From contig JAMPHT010000024.1 in the NCBI GenBank assembly GCA_023663285.1, positions 1-44,561 on the forward strand: a DNA stretch of 44,561 nucleotides, in the 5' to 3' direction. A program made the position numbers and the translations under genes. Of this stretch, positions 7,575 through 16,929 are shown piece after piece. The stretch comes from Bacillota bacterium. GTDB taxonomy: Bacteria; Bacillota; Clostridia; Lachnospirales; Lachnospiraceae. Position 1 is the stretch's first letter, and each line of letters opens with the position of its first letter. The notes beneath the pieces were generated by a model that made no database searches, was not told the DNA's origin, and saw only the letters and a list, made by a program, of their open reading frames with translations.

Positions 7575-9750
7575 TGTCCTCCTTTACCGGGGCGTCCAGC
7601 CTTTCGCACAGAGCCATCAACGCTTCAGCCGTCGCCTGGGAGTAAGGCTTGCTCTCAAACTCTATATATCCCCCGTCGTCAGCCATCACCGCAACAACGG
7701 CGCTCATATCCGAGCGGTCCTTTTCCGCCTGCATTTTCAGGGAAAGCTTATTGACCGGGAATCCCCGGTAATAATCGGAGTCCTGTACTTGGCTGGATAA
7801 TGCAAATTTCAGAAAATCCTTTGCCGTGTCCTGATACCCGCTCTTTGCGCAGATCCCCACCTGCTCAGAGGGAATAAACCTTTTTTCAAAGGCTGTGTAA
7901 TCGCCCTTGATATAATCCGCCATGGTCATGGGGAACATACAATCCGTGAACCCGCTTACCGTAGTGAGCGCAAGCTTCGCTTTTCCGGCAAGGTCCCACA
8001 TATCCAGGCTGATCTCATCCTCAGGCCGCTTGGCGATCACACCGCAGTTATCGGCGATCTTCTTCAGATATTCCAGATATTTTCCCAGCACTTCCTTATC
8101 AAGCTGCTTTTCACTGACTATTTTCTCACAGAAATAAGGATAAAAGTCATCCACCAGCTCCGCCGGAGTCCGATTCCCCATATAGCTGTAATCTGTCCCG
8201 GCCAGAAAATCCGCCAGGTTTTCCATGGTTTCCATGCTTTCCCTGTCAATATCCCGCCCCAGAGCCAGCGTAAAGCTAAACTGCAGCGGCACCGTATACC
8301 GCTTGCCGTCCTCTGTCACATAAGCCCCTGTGATATTGGACAGCAGCTCCCCGCTTTCCTCCATGGGCCTTACCACATCCTCCAGGTCTGCCAGCAGTCC
8401 CTTGGAAGCATAGGAGTCTATATTCAGATGGTCCAGCACCAGAATGTCCGGCGCGTCATCACCGGTAAGCATGGTGTTCAGCTTCTTATAAACGGCGTCA
8501 TAATCGGGAGTGCCGTCATAGTACAGGGGATATTCGCTCTCTATGGTGATCCTCACTTCCGGGTGGGCCTTGTGGTACAGGGCGGCAGCCTGCTTCAGCA
8601 GGGAGCTCTCATGAACCGTATACAGCTTCAGCTCTGTGGTCACCTCCGAGACCGCGTCAGGGTCATATTCATAGCAGTTCAGCCTTTGCTCCCCGTCCGC
8701 CTGAAACAGCGCATAGACAACGCCGTTTTCCAAAGCGCACAAGCCCGTGCAGTAGCAGTCCGGCATGGAAAACATAGTCTCAATGCCCTCCGCCAGCAGC
8801 TCCCATTGTTCCTCCGGCCCGTTTCCCGACAGCCGGAAAATACCGTTTTCATTTGCCGCATACAGGGCGCCGTCCTTTAAAGCATCCAGCGCCAGGCTGC
8901 CCGCCCCGCCGATGACAATTGCGCCGCCGGCGCCTCCGCCTCCATTCTCCCCGTCTGCGTCCGCTTTCAGATCTGGATAGGAAAAAGTCGCCGCATCTGC
9001 GCTTTTGCCGTCCTTTCTCTTTTCGATCTGTCCACCGCCGACCTCTGACGAGCAGAGATAGATATTTTCCCCGTCCGTCACAACGCCGCCTTCATAGGAC
9101 GCGGAAGGAGACTCGCTCTCCAGCAGCCGACCGTCCTCGCCGGAAAAGATATCTAACGAGGTGTAGGAAAGCACTGCCAGCGTACCGTTGTCCAGAGCCG
9201 CCAGCCCCTGGATCATTTCATAGCTGCCCCACTGCTCGTCCGGGACCGTCCATTTTTCCGGCGTGATCTCCTCTGCGGAAGCGCCGCTTTCCTTCCACAG
9301 ATGCCCCCGGAAGGAACCCTCTCCCTCCGCCACAAATCCGGCATAAAGGTACGAAATACCCTCCTTCGCCTGTGCCAGCTTCGCCTCGATCCACCCTGTG
9401 TCCGGCAGCTCAAGTCCCGCAAGCCAGTCTCCCGTCACATCAATAAAGCTGTCACCCTGCAGGCTCCACTCGCTTAAGCAGGTTCTGCCGTCCTGCCGCT
9501 TTGCGGTAAGCAGATGCAGAGAATCCCCGCCCTTAAATATCTGCAGGATCGCCTGGTCCTCCAGTTCGGCGGGCAGCGTTATCTCCCGTTCCACATATCT
9601 GCCGCTGCCCCCGTCCTGCCCGGCCGCCTTTCCCGGATCGGATGGGCCGCCGGCCTCCTGTCCGTCTTTTCCGCAGGCGCTAAGCATCCCTCCCAGAAGC
9701 CCAAGTACCAGCATAAATGCCGGAAGCCTTCTCCATCTTCTCTTTTTCAT
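7459..9750 (-). CDS. Large extracellular solute-binding lipoprotein
   Basis: A 763-residue exported lipoprotein with a basic start, hydrophobic core and lipobox LSAC near residue 27. A glycine-rich linker follows. Residues about 50-380 form a repeat-rich beta region (possibly a propeller-like sensor part) and residues from about 380 match the family 1 extracellular solute-binding fold, with KLYTVHESSLLKQAAALYHK and DAPDILVLDHLNIDSYA. The start at 9750 is set by GGAG seven to ten bases upstream and by the signal peptide; the longer open frame up to 10239 is spurious. It lies downstream of a regulator/kinase pair and a membrane protein, with no permease or ATPase adjacent, so a sensory role is possible. 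Substrate unknown. Confidence 0.85.
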   Translation of the reverse strand: MKKRRWRRLPAFMLVLGLLGGMLSACGKDGQEAGGPSDPGKAAGQDGGSGRYVEREITLPAELEDQAILQIFKGGDSLHLLTAKRQDGRTCLSEWSLQGDSFIDVTGDWLAGLELPDTGWIEAKLAQAKEGISYLYAGFVAEGEGSFRGHLWKESGASAEEITPEKWTVPDEQWGSYEMIQGLAALDNGTLAVLSYTSLDIFSGEDGRLLESESPSASYEGGVVTDGENIYLCSSEVGGGQIEKRKDGKSADAATFSYPDLKADADGENGGGGAGGAIVIGGAGSLALDALKDGALYAANENGIFRLSGNGPEEQWELLAEGIETMFSMPDCYCTGLCALENGVVYALFQADGEQRLNCYEYDPDAVSEVTTELKLYTVHESSLLKQAAALYHKAHPEVRITIESEYPLYYDGTPDYDAVYKKLNTMLTGDDAPDILVLDHLNIDSYASKGLLADLEDVVRPMEESGELLSNITGAYVTEDGKRYTVPLQFSFTLALGRDIDRESMETMENLADFLAGTDYSYMGNRTPAELVDDFYPYFCEKIVSEKQLDKEVLGKYLEYLKKIADNCGVIAKRPEDEISLDMWDLAGKAKLALTTVSGFTDCMFPMTMADYIKGDYTAFEKRFIPSEQVGICAKSGYQDTAKDFLKFALSSQVQDSDYYRGFPVNKLSLKMQAEKDRSDMSAVVAVMADDGGYIEFESKPYSQATAEALMALCERLDAPVKEDIKIREMLLECLGGYLEGTQSLEQTIQKMEDGLKMYLAE

Positions 9751-9851
9751 TTCCTGTCCACTCCTTTTCTGAAAGATATGATGATTACTTTCACAATGTA
9801 ACAGGAAAATGTCAAAGGCTTGTGTCCGACCTGTGCCTAAGTTGTAAAATA

Positions 9852-10820
9852 TTACGGCCCCTGCATGAGATATAAATGAATATTCAAATATTCCGCATAT
9901 TCCGGGTTTTCGGCGTCCGCCGTGGATATCGCCAGGCTGTCCGCCTGAATGACTGCGAAAAGGCCCTGCGTCCCCACGCTCTGATACCAGGGCAGCTTTT
10001 TGGCCCCGGATTCGCTTTCCCCACTGTAAAACAGCTCGTCCTCCCCTGCCAGGCCAAAGGAATGGGCATACTCGCCCAGGAGCGAGAGCAGCTGCTCCCG
10101 CTCCTGATATTCCACGGGCGAGGCGCATCTGATCGAGGCGTCCAGCACCTGGCCGCTGACGGCATTTAAGATCAGTTCGACCTCCAGCTCCTGACTGCTT
10201 ACGGATACTGTCCAGAAGCTGAGCCACGGGGTTTCCCACCGGGGTTCCCCCGAAGCCGTTTTTCCGGCGGCTGTACTCTCCGCAGCTGTACCTCCTGAAG
10301 CTCTCTTACCTGCGCCTGCACCTTCTGCGGCGTCCGGCTCCGGTCTCCACAGATAGCAGCTTATCCTGTATTCCTCAGAGGAGAAAGCGGATATTCCAAA
10401 ATGCGGCGCTAAAATATGCTCCACCCAGCTCATACCGCATTGAATGGCTTCCGTCATGGACAACTGCTCCCGATCCGGCTCATGAGGCAGGATCTCTCCC
10501 CTGTTCTCCAAGGCGTTTACGGTCTGTACCAGCTCTTCCTCCGTCAGCGGCTCCAAAACAGATATATCCCTGCTTTCCGCCGCCTCTGCGGTTCCCGCCT
10601 GATACAGCTCCACCATCCCGCCGCCGGACAAAAGGCTCTTTTCCTCCATGGACAGCATACCCTGCACCAGGAACCAGCCGCCGAAGGCAATGACGAAAGC
10701 GGACAGGATACCCAGCAGGTTGATCCATATGGGACTGCGCCCCTGCAGGGACGCCGCCTTTTTCCCCTGACGGCCTTCTTCCCGGCGGAATGCTTCCGCC
10801 TCCTGTGACTGCACCTTCAT
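9852..10820 (-). CDS. Membrane-anchored extracytoplasmic protein of unknown function
   Basis: A 322-residue protein. It has an N-terminal charged cytoplasmic stretch, one clear membrane helix near residues 30-52 (INLLGILSAFVIAFGGWFLV) and an exported remainder with an alanine- and glycine-rich low-complexity stretch near the middle. I do not recognise a family. The start at 10820 has AAAGGGG upstream; the frame above it is made of a dispersed repeat and is not coding. It sits between the histidine kinase and the solute-binding lipoprotein in one direction, so it may act in the same signalling or surface process, perhaps as an accessory to the kinase. Confidence 0.75.
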   Translation of the reverse strand: MKVQSQEAEAFRREEGRQGKKAASLQGRSPIWINLLGILSAFVIAFGGWFLVQGMLSMEEKSLLSGGGMVELYQAGTAEAAESRDISVLEPLTEEELVQTVNALENRGEILPHEPDREQLSMTEAIQCGMSWVEHILAPHFGISAFSSEEYRISCYLWRPEPDAAEGAGAGKRASGGTAAESTAAGKTASGEPRWETPWLSFWTVSVSSQELEVELILNAVSGQVLDASIRCASPVEYQEREQLLSLLGEYAHSFGLAGEDELFYSGESESGAKKLPWYQSVGTQGLFAVIQADSLAISTADAENPEYAEYLNIHLYLMQGP

Positions 10821-10855
10821 AGTGACACCCCTTTGCGTTCTTTGGCACGCCTGCC

Positions 10856-10977
10856 AGTCAACACCCCGCCGCAAAGCAAAATGCATCTGCGATGCATAGG
10901 CATGAAAATTGAAACGCCCCAAAGTCAACGCGGTTGACTTGACTCATGTGTCTGAAAAACACATTTTGCTCGCAGGA
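10856..10977. repeat. Dispersed repeat, copy 2 (two modules)
   Basis: Module one at 10856-10886 (GTCAACACCCCGCCGCAAAG core) is also found at 44462-44495, each time just upstream of a gene start. Module two at 10921-10977 repeats the AAGTCAAC hairpin seen at 142-182, with a 20-base insertion. The right edge runs into the last codons of the histidine kinase gene, so the end of that protein is repeat-derived. Confidence 0.7.
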
Positions 10978-12467
10978 ACAAGATCCAGCGAAAAGAATAC
11001 CGTCGTTCCCAAGCCCTTCCGGCTCTCAAAATGAAGCCTGTCTCCATGTATCTCTGCGACCCTGTCCGCCAGAGCCAGCCCCAGCCCTGCGCCGTGCTGC
11101 TTTCTGGAACGGGCCTTGTCTACCATATAAAATGCCTCCGTAATGCGTGAAAGCTCTTCCTCCTCCATTCCGCAGCCATCATCCCGGACACTGATAAGAT
11201 ATTTTCCCTCTCTCACCCGGCCCGACAGCTCTATCCGGCTGCTCCCCGCCTTTATGGAATTATCCGTCAGGTTCAGCAGCAGTGTTTTCAGCAGATCGTA
11301 GTCTGCGCGGACATAGGCCGGTTCCGCCTGCAGCTTGAGCTCGATCTGCTTTTCCGAAAGCATGGGGGCAAGCCCTTCCGCCACATCCCGCAGCAGCTCG
11401 TCACCGGGCAGCTCCGTCAGCGTAAAATCCTGCTTCCCCATTACCGTCAGGTCCATCAGCTTCAGGGAAAGGGCCTCCAGACGCATACCCTCATTCCAGA
11501 TATGTAAAGACGCTCTGCGGTTTTCTTCCCTGGAAAGCTCCTTTTGATAAATGGTGTCCGCATAGCCGATAATGGAGGTGAGGGGCGTTTTCAGCTCGTG
11601 GGCAAAATTTGCCACAAAATCTTCCTTTGCCCTGGCGGCCTTTTCCAGCTCCTCTATTTTCCCTTCCACGGCGTCAGCCATCTGGTTGAAGCTTTCCGCA
11701 AGGATCCCGACCTCATCCCGTCCGGACAAAGGGAGCCGCTGCCCATAGTCGCCCTCCGCTATCCGGCGGGCCGCCTTTGACATTCTGTTCAAGGAGCCTG
11801 TGAGAAGGGCGGACAACAGCATCAGAACAGCCATCCCTGCCGCCATGGCTATCCAGTAGCACCTTACAAAATATTGCCCCATGGTTTTCTGCTGCTCAAG
11901 GGTCTTACTGATATCCCATTGTGTGACAAAGTAGATCGGCTGACTATCCAGACGCAGTATGCTCCCCACCAGGATGGAGCCGCCCTCCCCGTCTTTCCGA
12001 AATTGCCAGGTATGGGTCCCCTCCGACAGCTTCTCCAGAAAAGAAGTATCCAGACCTTCTATTTCCGAATAAAAAGGAGTCTTATCCTCCGCCAAAAAAG
12101 CCGCAGGCATACTTAACTCCGCTGCCAGCGCCTCAAAGAGGCTGCCGTCCTGTACCCCAAACAGGCTGCTGTCCTCATATCCCTCCTCTGTGGAAAGCTC
12201 CTCCGAAAAGGTCTGCCATATGATAAAGCTTTTCTGATCCTCCGGCGCCGATTCCACCTCTATGCTGAAATCAACAGAGATATCCGATACCGTCAGCGCT
12301 GCGGATTCAACGGTAAATTTATCGTATTGATATTGCTTCAGGGCAAAATCCTCTTCTCTTGCAAGACTGCTCTCCAGAGAGAAGCGAAGCAGAAAATATC
12401 CGGAGGCAGAGAACGCAAGACTGAATACAAGTACGCCCAGAAGGAAAATTTTGGTAAAAAGACGCAT
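10944..12467 (-). CDS. Sensor histidine kinase with HAMP domain
   Basis: A 507-residue membrane sensor. Helix one is near residues 7-28, an extracytoplasmic sensing region of about 150 residues follows, then helix two near 205-225 and a HAMP segment. The phosphorylation site lies in FAHELKTPLTS near residue 290. The ATP-binding domain shows DNSIKAG (N box), SVRDDGCGM (G1) and HGAGLGLAL (G2). It phosphorylates the response regulator encoded just upstream; its ATG follows that gene's stop by one base, with GGAGGG as ribosome site inside the regulator's last codons. The last eight residues are encoded by a dispersed repeat. Confidence 0.93.
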   Translation of the reverse strand: MRLFTKIFLLGVLVFSLAFSASGYFLLRFSLESSLAREEDFALKQYQYDKFTVESAALTVSDISVDFSIEVESAPEDQKSFIIWQTFSEELSTEEGYEDSSLFGVQDGSLFEALAAELSMPAAFLAEDKTPFYSEIEGLDTSFLEKLSEGTHTWQFRKDGEGGSILVGSILRLDSQPIYFVTQWDISKTLEQQKTMGQYFVRCYWIAMAAGMAVLMLLSALLTGSLNRMSKAARRIAEGDYGQRLPLSGRDEVGILAESFNQMADAVEGKIEELEKAARAKEDFVANFAHELKTPLTSIIGYADTIYQKELSREENRRASLHIWNEGMRLEALSLKLMDLTVMGKQDFTLTELPGDELLRDVAEGLAPMLSEKQIELKLQAEPAYVRADYDLLKTLLLNLTDNSIKAGSSRIELSGRVREGKYLISVRDDGCGMEEEELSRITEAFYMVDKARSRKQHGAGLGLALADRVAEIHGDRLHFESRKGLGTTVFFSLDLVPASKMCFSDT

Positions 12468-12468
12468 T

Positions 12469-13119
12469 CTATCCCTCCAGCCTGTAGCCTATCCGAAATA
12501 TGGTTTTTATCTTATCCTCCCAGCCCAGCTTTTTGCGCAGCCTCTGAATATGGGAATCAAGCGTCCGGGTCTCTCCCGGAAAGGGCTCCTTCCACACCTT
12601 TTCATAGAGCCGTTCCCGGTACAGCGCCACGTTTTTATTCTGCAGCAGCTCCACCAGAAGGTCAAATTCCTTTGCCGTGAGCGTTACCGGACATCCGTTT
12701 CTGGATACCTGTCTGGCATCCGGCAGGACGGTCACATCTCCCAGCTGCAGGACCGCTCCCTCCGGTGCAAACCTTCGCAGTACAGCCTCCACTCTCGCTA
12801 TCAGCTCTCCTACCTGAAAGGGCTTTGCCAGATAATCGTCCGCCCCTGCCTTCAGGCCCCTGATACGCTCCTCCACAGCTCCCTTTGCCGTGAGAAAAAT
12901 GACAGGAGTCTTTGAGGGCTTTATGTACTCCAGAAGGCCGTAGCCGTCCAGCTTCGGGAGCATGATATCCAGCAGCACCAGGTCAAAACCGCCCTTGTCA
13001 AAAAATTCCACGCCCTCTGCGCCGTCACAGGCACGGATGCACTGATAGCCCTCCGCCTCCAGATTCATGCAGATCAGATCCGCAATGGCTTCATCATCTT
13101 CCACGATCAGTATTTTCAT
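12469..13119 (-). CDS. OmpR-family response regulator
   Basis: A 216-residue two-domain transcription regulator. The receiver domain shows VEDDE near the start, the phospho-acceptor aspartate in LVLLDIMLP near residue 50 and the lysine in AKPF near residue 100. The C-terminal winged helix shows LTAKEFDLLVELL and IQRLRKKLG, with the IGYRLEG end of the family. The start at 13119 is preferred to ATG 13131 because AAGGTGG is correctly spaced for it. First gene of the operon that also encodes the kinase, a membrane protein and a solute-binding lipoprotein. Confidence 0.93.
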   Translation of the reverse strand: MKILIVEDDEAIADLICMNLEAEGYQCIRACDGAEGVEFFDKGGFDLVLLDIMLPKLDGYGLLEYIKPSKTPVIFLTAKGAVEERIRGLKAGADDYLAKPFQVGELIARVEAVLRRFAPEGAVLQLGDVTVLPDARQVSRNGCPVTLTAKEFDLLVELLQNKNVALYRERLYEKVWKEPFPGETRTLDSHIQRLRKKLGWEDKIKTIFRIGYRLEG

Positions 13120-13175
13120 CAGGGCATCCACCTTTCATCCCAAAGATCAGTCACCGGACAATAATTTGCAGAAAC

Positions 13176-13204
13176 ATAGTAGCACAGTCTATTCTTCTCT
13201 TCAA
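13176..13204 (-). promoter_or_regulatory. Promoter of the regulator-kinase operon
   Basis: On the minus strand, TTGAAG (13199-13204) is followed after 17 bases by TACTAT (13176-13181), about 57 bases ahead of the regulator start. Confidence 0.5.
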
Positions 13205-13245
13205 TAAAAAAACAGATAGTATAAAAAATCTCCTGCAAAATATTT

Positions 13246-13271
13246 CAAGGACTATGTTGCCATAGTCCTTG
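13246..13271. terminator. Perfect 11-bp hairpin
   Basis: CAAGGACTATG and CATAGTCCTTG form a perfect 11-bp stem with a 4-base loop TTGC. It lies between the small exported-protein gene and the regulator operon. There is no strict T run on either side, so it may be a weak terminator or a protein-binding palindrome. Confidence 0.5.
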
Positions 13272-13335
13272 CATGAAGCATCACCGCAGCGACACTTTTC
13301 ACTTTGCCGTTTCAGGGTCCTGTTTTGAATATTTG

Positions 13336-13692
13336 CTAATAGCTTATGAATATATCCTCCGCTGACAAATTCATTGCGCCCGCTACATTGTCTTTTATAT
13401 TATCTTCTGTTTCAGTAGTTAAAAGCTCTGCACAATCCAAAGTCAGGTACACCTTCGTGACAGCATTGTCATCCACCTCGAAGTCCACGTCACAGGACAG
13501 TATGACCCTGGAAGCTGTCAACCTCTCTTCCAGCACCTTCGCCGTGTACTCCCTGTAGGCTTCCTCCTTATCCGCGGCTGTGGGTATCGCATCTCTTCCT
13601 GAGCCAAAACAAAATGCGCCAACGCAAATAATACCAATCACAATGGCAAAAGCTATTCTTACCATGTACTTATTTTCGTTAAATGCTTTCAT
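13336..13692 (-). CDS. Small exported or membrane-anchored protein, unknown
   Basis: A 118-residue protein with one N-terminal hydrophobic helix (residues about 11-30) and an extracytoplasmic domain of about 85 residues rich in acidic residues. No family is recognised. The C-terminal domain with alternating beta-type segments ending in DIFISY vaguely recalls small sporulation-associated membrane proteins, but I do not claim this. A ribosome site GAAGGGAGG precedes the ATG. The gene lies alone between the two-component operon and a lipoprotein gene in an AT-richer stretch. Confidence 0.65.
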   Translation of the reverse strand: MKAFNENKYMVRIAFAIVIGIICVGAFCFGSGRDAIPTAADKEEAYREYTAKVLEERLTASRVILSCDVDFEVDDNAVTKVYLTLDCAELLTTETEDNIKDNVAGAMNLSAEDIFISY

Positions 13693-13759
13693 GTGGACCT
13701 CCCTTCAGAGAAATTAAGGATATTATACCACCGATGCATTGATTTTACCAGCCATGAAA

Positions 13760-14509
13760 TTATTTTCTATTTTCAAATCTATTTTCAAAAGCAAGTTCCA
13801 CACTTTCGGGGGTCAAGTCATACCAGCCAAGATCAGGTTTATTCACTTGAGATTCGCTATCCCATACATCTCCAATAGCATATCCACCCTTAGAAAATTG
13901 CAATCTCCCTGTTCCGCTATAACCTATACCTCCTAAATAGTCGAATGTCCCATCTGCCTTCGGCTCTTCAAACCCTCTAGCCGGCAATGTAAATCCGTAG
14001 ACTTCCTGATCTTTATAGTACAAAATTTCAAATCCATAATCCAAATCATCATTTGCTTCTATCCAAAGAACAATTTCATTTTCTCCATTTCCGTCCAAAT
14101 CAATGATTGTGAACTTCTTTACCCTTGCCGTTACCCAGTCTTCGTCAGAAACCACCTCTTTGATATTTTCAATATTTAATTTTCTATCTTCTTTATGATC
14201 GACATTGATAAAATCTTCTCCCAAAAGTACTGCTTTATACATATCTTCCATTCCGGATGGTTTATCCTCTTCGGCAACCTGCTCTCCTGTGCCTTCAGTT
14301 TCGGATGGTTTATCCTCTTCGGCAGCCTGCGACCCTGGACCGTCCGTTTCGGACGGCAAATCCTCGGAACTGAATCCTTGCTCCGCCGAAGCATTTTCTT
14401 TCTGAGATTCATTATCCGTGCTATTACCGTCGGCCGTGCAGGCGCTTAACAGGCACAATAACATTACTCCCACTAAAACCGCAATAATACCTTTGTTTTT
14501 GCCAAACAT
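13760..14509 (-). CDS. Lipoprotein with EF-hand-like calcium motif, unknown function
   Basis: A 249-residue lipoprotein with lipobox LSAC near residue 24. Residues about 30-90 form a low-complexity linker with near-identical repeats of EEDKPSETEG type, followed by a C-terminal domain with IIDLDGNGENEIVLW, the DxDGxG pattern typical of VCBS/FG-GAP or dockerin-like calcium sites. A ribosome site AAAGGAGG stands ahead of the ATG. The codons for its last 15 or so residues (13770-13815) are duplicated in a fragment at 16930-16985, so a paralog was once nearby. AT-richer than the core genes, which suggests transfer. Confidence 0.75.
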   Translation of the reverse strand: MFGKNKGIIAVLVGVMLLCLLSACTADGNSTDNESQKENASAEQGFSSEDLPSETDGPGSQAAEEDKPSETEGTGEQVAEEDKPSGMEDMYKAVLLGEDFINVDHKEDRKLNIENIKEVVSDEDWVTARVKKFTIIDLDGNGENEIVLWIEANDDLDYGFEILYYKDQEVYGFTLPARGFEEPKADGTFDYLGGIGYSGTGRLQFSKGGYAIGDVWDSESQVNKPDLGWYDLTPESVELAFENRFENRK

Positions 14510-14688
14510 ATTTTACTCCTCCTTTCGGAGAAAGTATAGCACATAAAAGCTTTTTGTGCGGTTTCCTGTAATAATTGGGTAATGTTAATGTAATAACTAG
14601 ACCTTTTATAGTGATATAGCATATAAAATACGGCATATAAAAATTGCATATTTGTCTGCCGCCCTCAGAATTTAAGCAGCTGGCAGCC

Positions 14689-15957
14689 TCAGTTTCCTGT
14701 TTTTGACATATACAAAATCAACGTAACGCGGAATGTATCCTTGTCAGGGCATATTTCCATGATTCCATCATACTTTTCCACTATTTTCCGCACATTTTCC
14801 AGACCAATACCATGGAGATCTTTTTCAGGTTTTGTAGTAAGTAACTTTTTATGCTTCTTTTCCAATTTCCCGTTATAGCTGTTCTCGATCTGGATCCGCA
14901 GAACGCCTTGCTGTAATTCTATGCTGACGTCCAGCCTTTTTTCTTCCGTCTGCCTTGCCGCATCAATGCCGTTTTCCAATAAATTTCCCAGAATCACGTT
15001 TATGTCAAAGGAATGTTTCACTGTCTTTGGAAGCCGAACATTGATATTTACTGTGTGCAGCTCCTGTTTTGCCTTGATCAGCATATAATTCATCACACTG
15101 TCGATCTCAATGTTCCCTGAAGATACGATTTCGTCCGGATTTGAAATAAAATCCCTCATGTCGTCTATGTACTTTTCAATCGCTCTGTTCTCATTCTTTG
15201 CTGCCAGTATCTTTATCTCATTCATATGGTGCTTCATGTCATGCCGCAGCGCCTTTACTTTTTCCTCGCCCTGAAGCATAATATCAAGTTGATTTGAATA
15301 TCCCTGAATTGCCTGCCGTAAAATCTCATTCTCATATTGGTGAGCAAAAGCATCTGACAGCATATTATACAAGTAAAAGGTAAAGAAATTAATCAGGATA
15401 AGTCCTATGCTTGCTATAACAAGCCCTGTTTGTGTACTGCTTTCCGAATAAATCAGTGCACAAAGCATTCCAATGCTGCACAGGGGTATCAGTCCTATAG
15501 ACAGGTTGCGGACATTCTCTGCTTTATGCCGAGTACCAACAATTTTTTCCGTGAGTACCTCACAGATCAGCAGCAGGAACATATGGATCACTTCATAGAT
15601 TTGATTGAATCCCACGCCGTCCTTATAATTTACAAACGGCAAGATGGCGATCGTTTCACAACCTGCATTGATCATATAGACAGAGCAGGTCACAAACAGA
15701 ATCATCCTGGCCGATCTCGTATATGTCAAAACAATCAGACTTATTCCAGTCAAATTGCAGATAATATTGACCCATGTCAGATGGAAAGCCAGGTAGGCAG
15801 CCGTATTTACTATAAAGAATCCGCCATATGCCAGCATATGCCTCATTTTTTCATCGCAATTTTTATTTTCCTCATTATCAAGAAAAATACATATAAATCT
15901 GCTAAGCAGATAAATTCTAAACAGGTTCGTTGCAACACAAATAATAATGTCCGTCAT
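14689..15957 (-). CDS. GHKL-family (AgrC-like) sensor histidine kinase
   Basis: A 422-residue protein with six predicted helices in the first 190 residues, a helical linker and a C-terminal GHKL ATPase domain. The conserved histidine lies in LRHDMKHHMNEI near residue 240; NLLENGIDAA is the N box and HGIGLENVRKIVEKY the G box. Such kinases usually read peptide signals and act with LytTR regulators; the LytTR gene is three bases upstream in the same operon. No AgrB or AgrD-like gene is visible next to it, so the signal is unknown. Confidence 0.88.
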   Translation of the reverse strand: MTDIIICVATNLFRIYLLSRFICIFLDNEENKNCDEKMRHMLAYGGFFIVNTAAYLAFHLTWVNIICNLTGISLIVLTYTRSARMILFVTCSVYMINAGCETIAILPFVNYKDGVGFNQIYEVIHMFLLLICEVLTEKIVGTRHKAENVRNLSIGLIPLCSIGMLCALIYSESSTQTGLVIASIGLILINFFTFYLYNMLSDAFAHQYENEILRQAIQGYSNQLDIMLQGEEKVKALRHDMKHHMNEIKILAAKNENRAIEKYIDDMRDFISNPDEIVSSGNIEIDSVMNYMLIKAKQELHTVNINVRLPKTVKHSFDINVILGNLLENGIDAARQTEEKRLDVSIELQQGVLRIQIENSYNGKLEKKHKKLLTTKPEKDLHGIGLENVRKIVEKYDGIMEICPDKDTFRVTLILYMSKTGN

Positions 15958-15960
15958 AAC

Positions 15961-16662
15961 TTACCCCTTCAACAACTTTTCCCGCACTTGCTTTCGATAT
16001 GCCTTGCTGATAGATAACATCGTACCATTGTCCATCTCCGCCATTTCATAAGTATACCTGAGTACATGGGTCTTGTTTATTATATATGACTGGTGAATTC
16101 GGAGAAATTCTTTTGGCAGTTTCTTGTCCAGATCCCTTACTTCTCCATAAAACTCTTCCTCTGCATCTGCTTCCACTATTCTTATTTTGCGCCCGACGCT
16201 TTCAAAATAAATTATATCGCTATATGAAATGTAATGGTAAACTCTGCCATTTTGAAATTCAAATTTTTCCGTACTTTTCTCTATCAGCTTCACGGCCAGA
16301 GCAAGCGAGTCTTCTATCTGTTGTTGGGTAATCGGTTTCACCAGAAAATCCATTGGCTGAGACTTGAATAATTTAGGGGCGTAGGAGGACTCCCCTGATA
16401 TGTAGATAATCTGCATTCCCCTGTCTTCCATTCTGTTACGAATGAAATTGCCTACCTCTATTCCGGATAATTTAAACAATTCAATATCAAGAAACAATAT
16501 ATCAAGATGGCCGCCCTGTTCTAAAAAAGTACACAGTTCTTCGCCTGTGTACCATATTTGAATAAGCACTTTCAATTTATTCTTTTCCGCATACAGAAGC
16601 ACCATCTTTTCAAGAGACGCACAAGTATTCATTCCATCATCACATATTCCTATATTATACAT
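15961..16662 (-). CDS. LytTR-family response regulator
   Basis: A 233-residue regulator. The receiver domain begins MYNIGICDDG and carries the acceptor aspartate in LFLDIELF near residue 57 and the lysine in LVKPIT near residue 103. The C-terminal LytTR DNA-binding domain shows YFESVGRKIRIV and FLRIHQSYIIN, typical of AgrA/ComE types. The start at 16662 is chosen because GAGGTGTG is well placed and the receiver domain begins there; an upstream ATG adds eight odd residues. It is cotranscribed with the GHKL kinase. Confidence 0.9.
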   Translation of the reverse strand: MYNIGICDDGMNTCASLEKMVLLYAEKNKLKVLIQIWYTGEELCTFLEQGGHLDILFLDIELFKLSGIEVGNFIRNRMEDRGMQIIYISGESSYAPKLFKSQPMDFLVKPITQQQIEDSLALAVKLIEKSTEKFEFQNGRVYHYISYSDIIYFESVGRKIRIVEADAEEEFYGEVRDLDKKLPKEFLRIHQSYIINKTHVLRYTYEMAEMDNGTMLSISKAYRKQVREKLLKG

Positions 16663-16699
16663 AACACACCTCGTAACACATACCACACTCGGAGTTATC

Positions 16700-16920
16700 C
16701 AATTCTTATTTTTATCCCTGCTGCCTCGAAAATATCCTCAAAGCCCTCTCCACAACCGCGTTCAGTGTTTCTCCGTTTTCCTGCGAAATTTGAACCAGTT
16801 CTCTGTGAAGCTCATTTAGTCCCTTTCCGCAGGACATAACTATATTGCGGTTACATCCTACTTTCTTTTTTTTGACTTGTCAAGTATATAGCATCCCGCC
16901 GTATCATTTTTTACCCACTC
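16700..16920 (-). pseudogene. hicAB remnant: promoter region joined to the hicB 3' end
   Basis: This stretch matches two separated parts of the intact hicAB locus at 34281-34990. Bases 16700-16813 equal the last part of hicB, and 16811-16920 equal the control region upstream of hicA, including the TTGACA/TAGGAT promoter. About 500 bases holding hicA and most of hicB are deleted between them. It has the same orientation as the intact copy and marks the left edge of the accessory island. Confidence 0.8.
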
Positions 16921-16929
16921 TTATTTTCA

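Noticed and set aside
9751-10239. N-terminal extension of the large solute-binding lipoprotein
   Set aside because: It overlaps the upstream gene in another frame, and the signal peptide with ribosome site begins at 9750.
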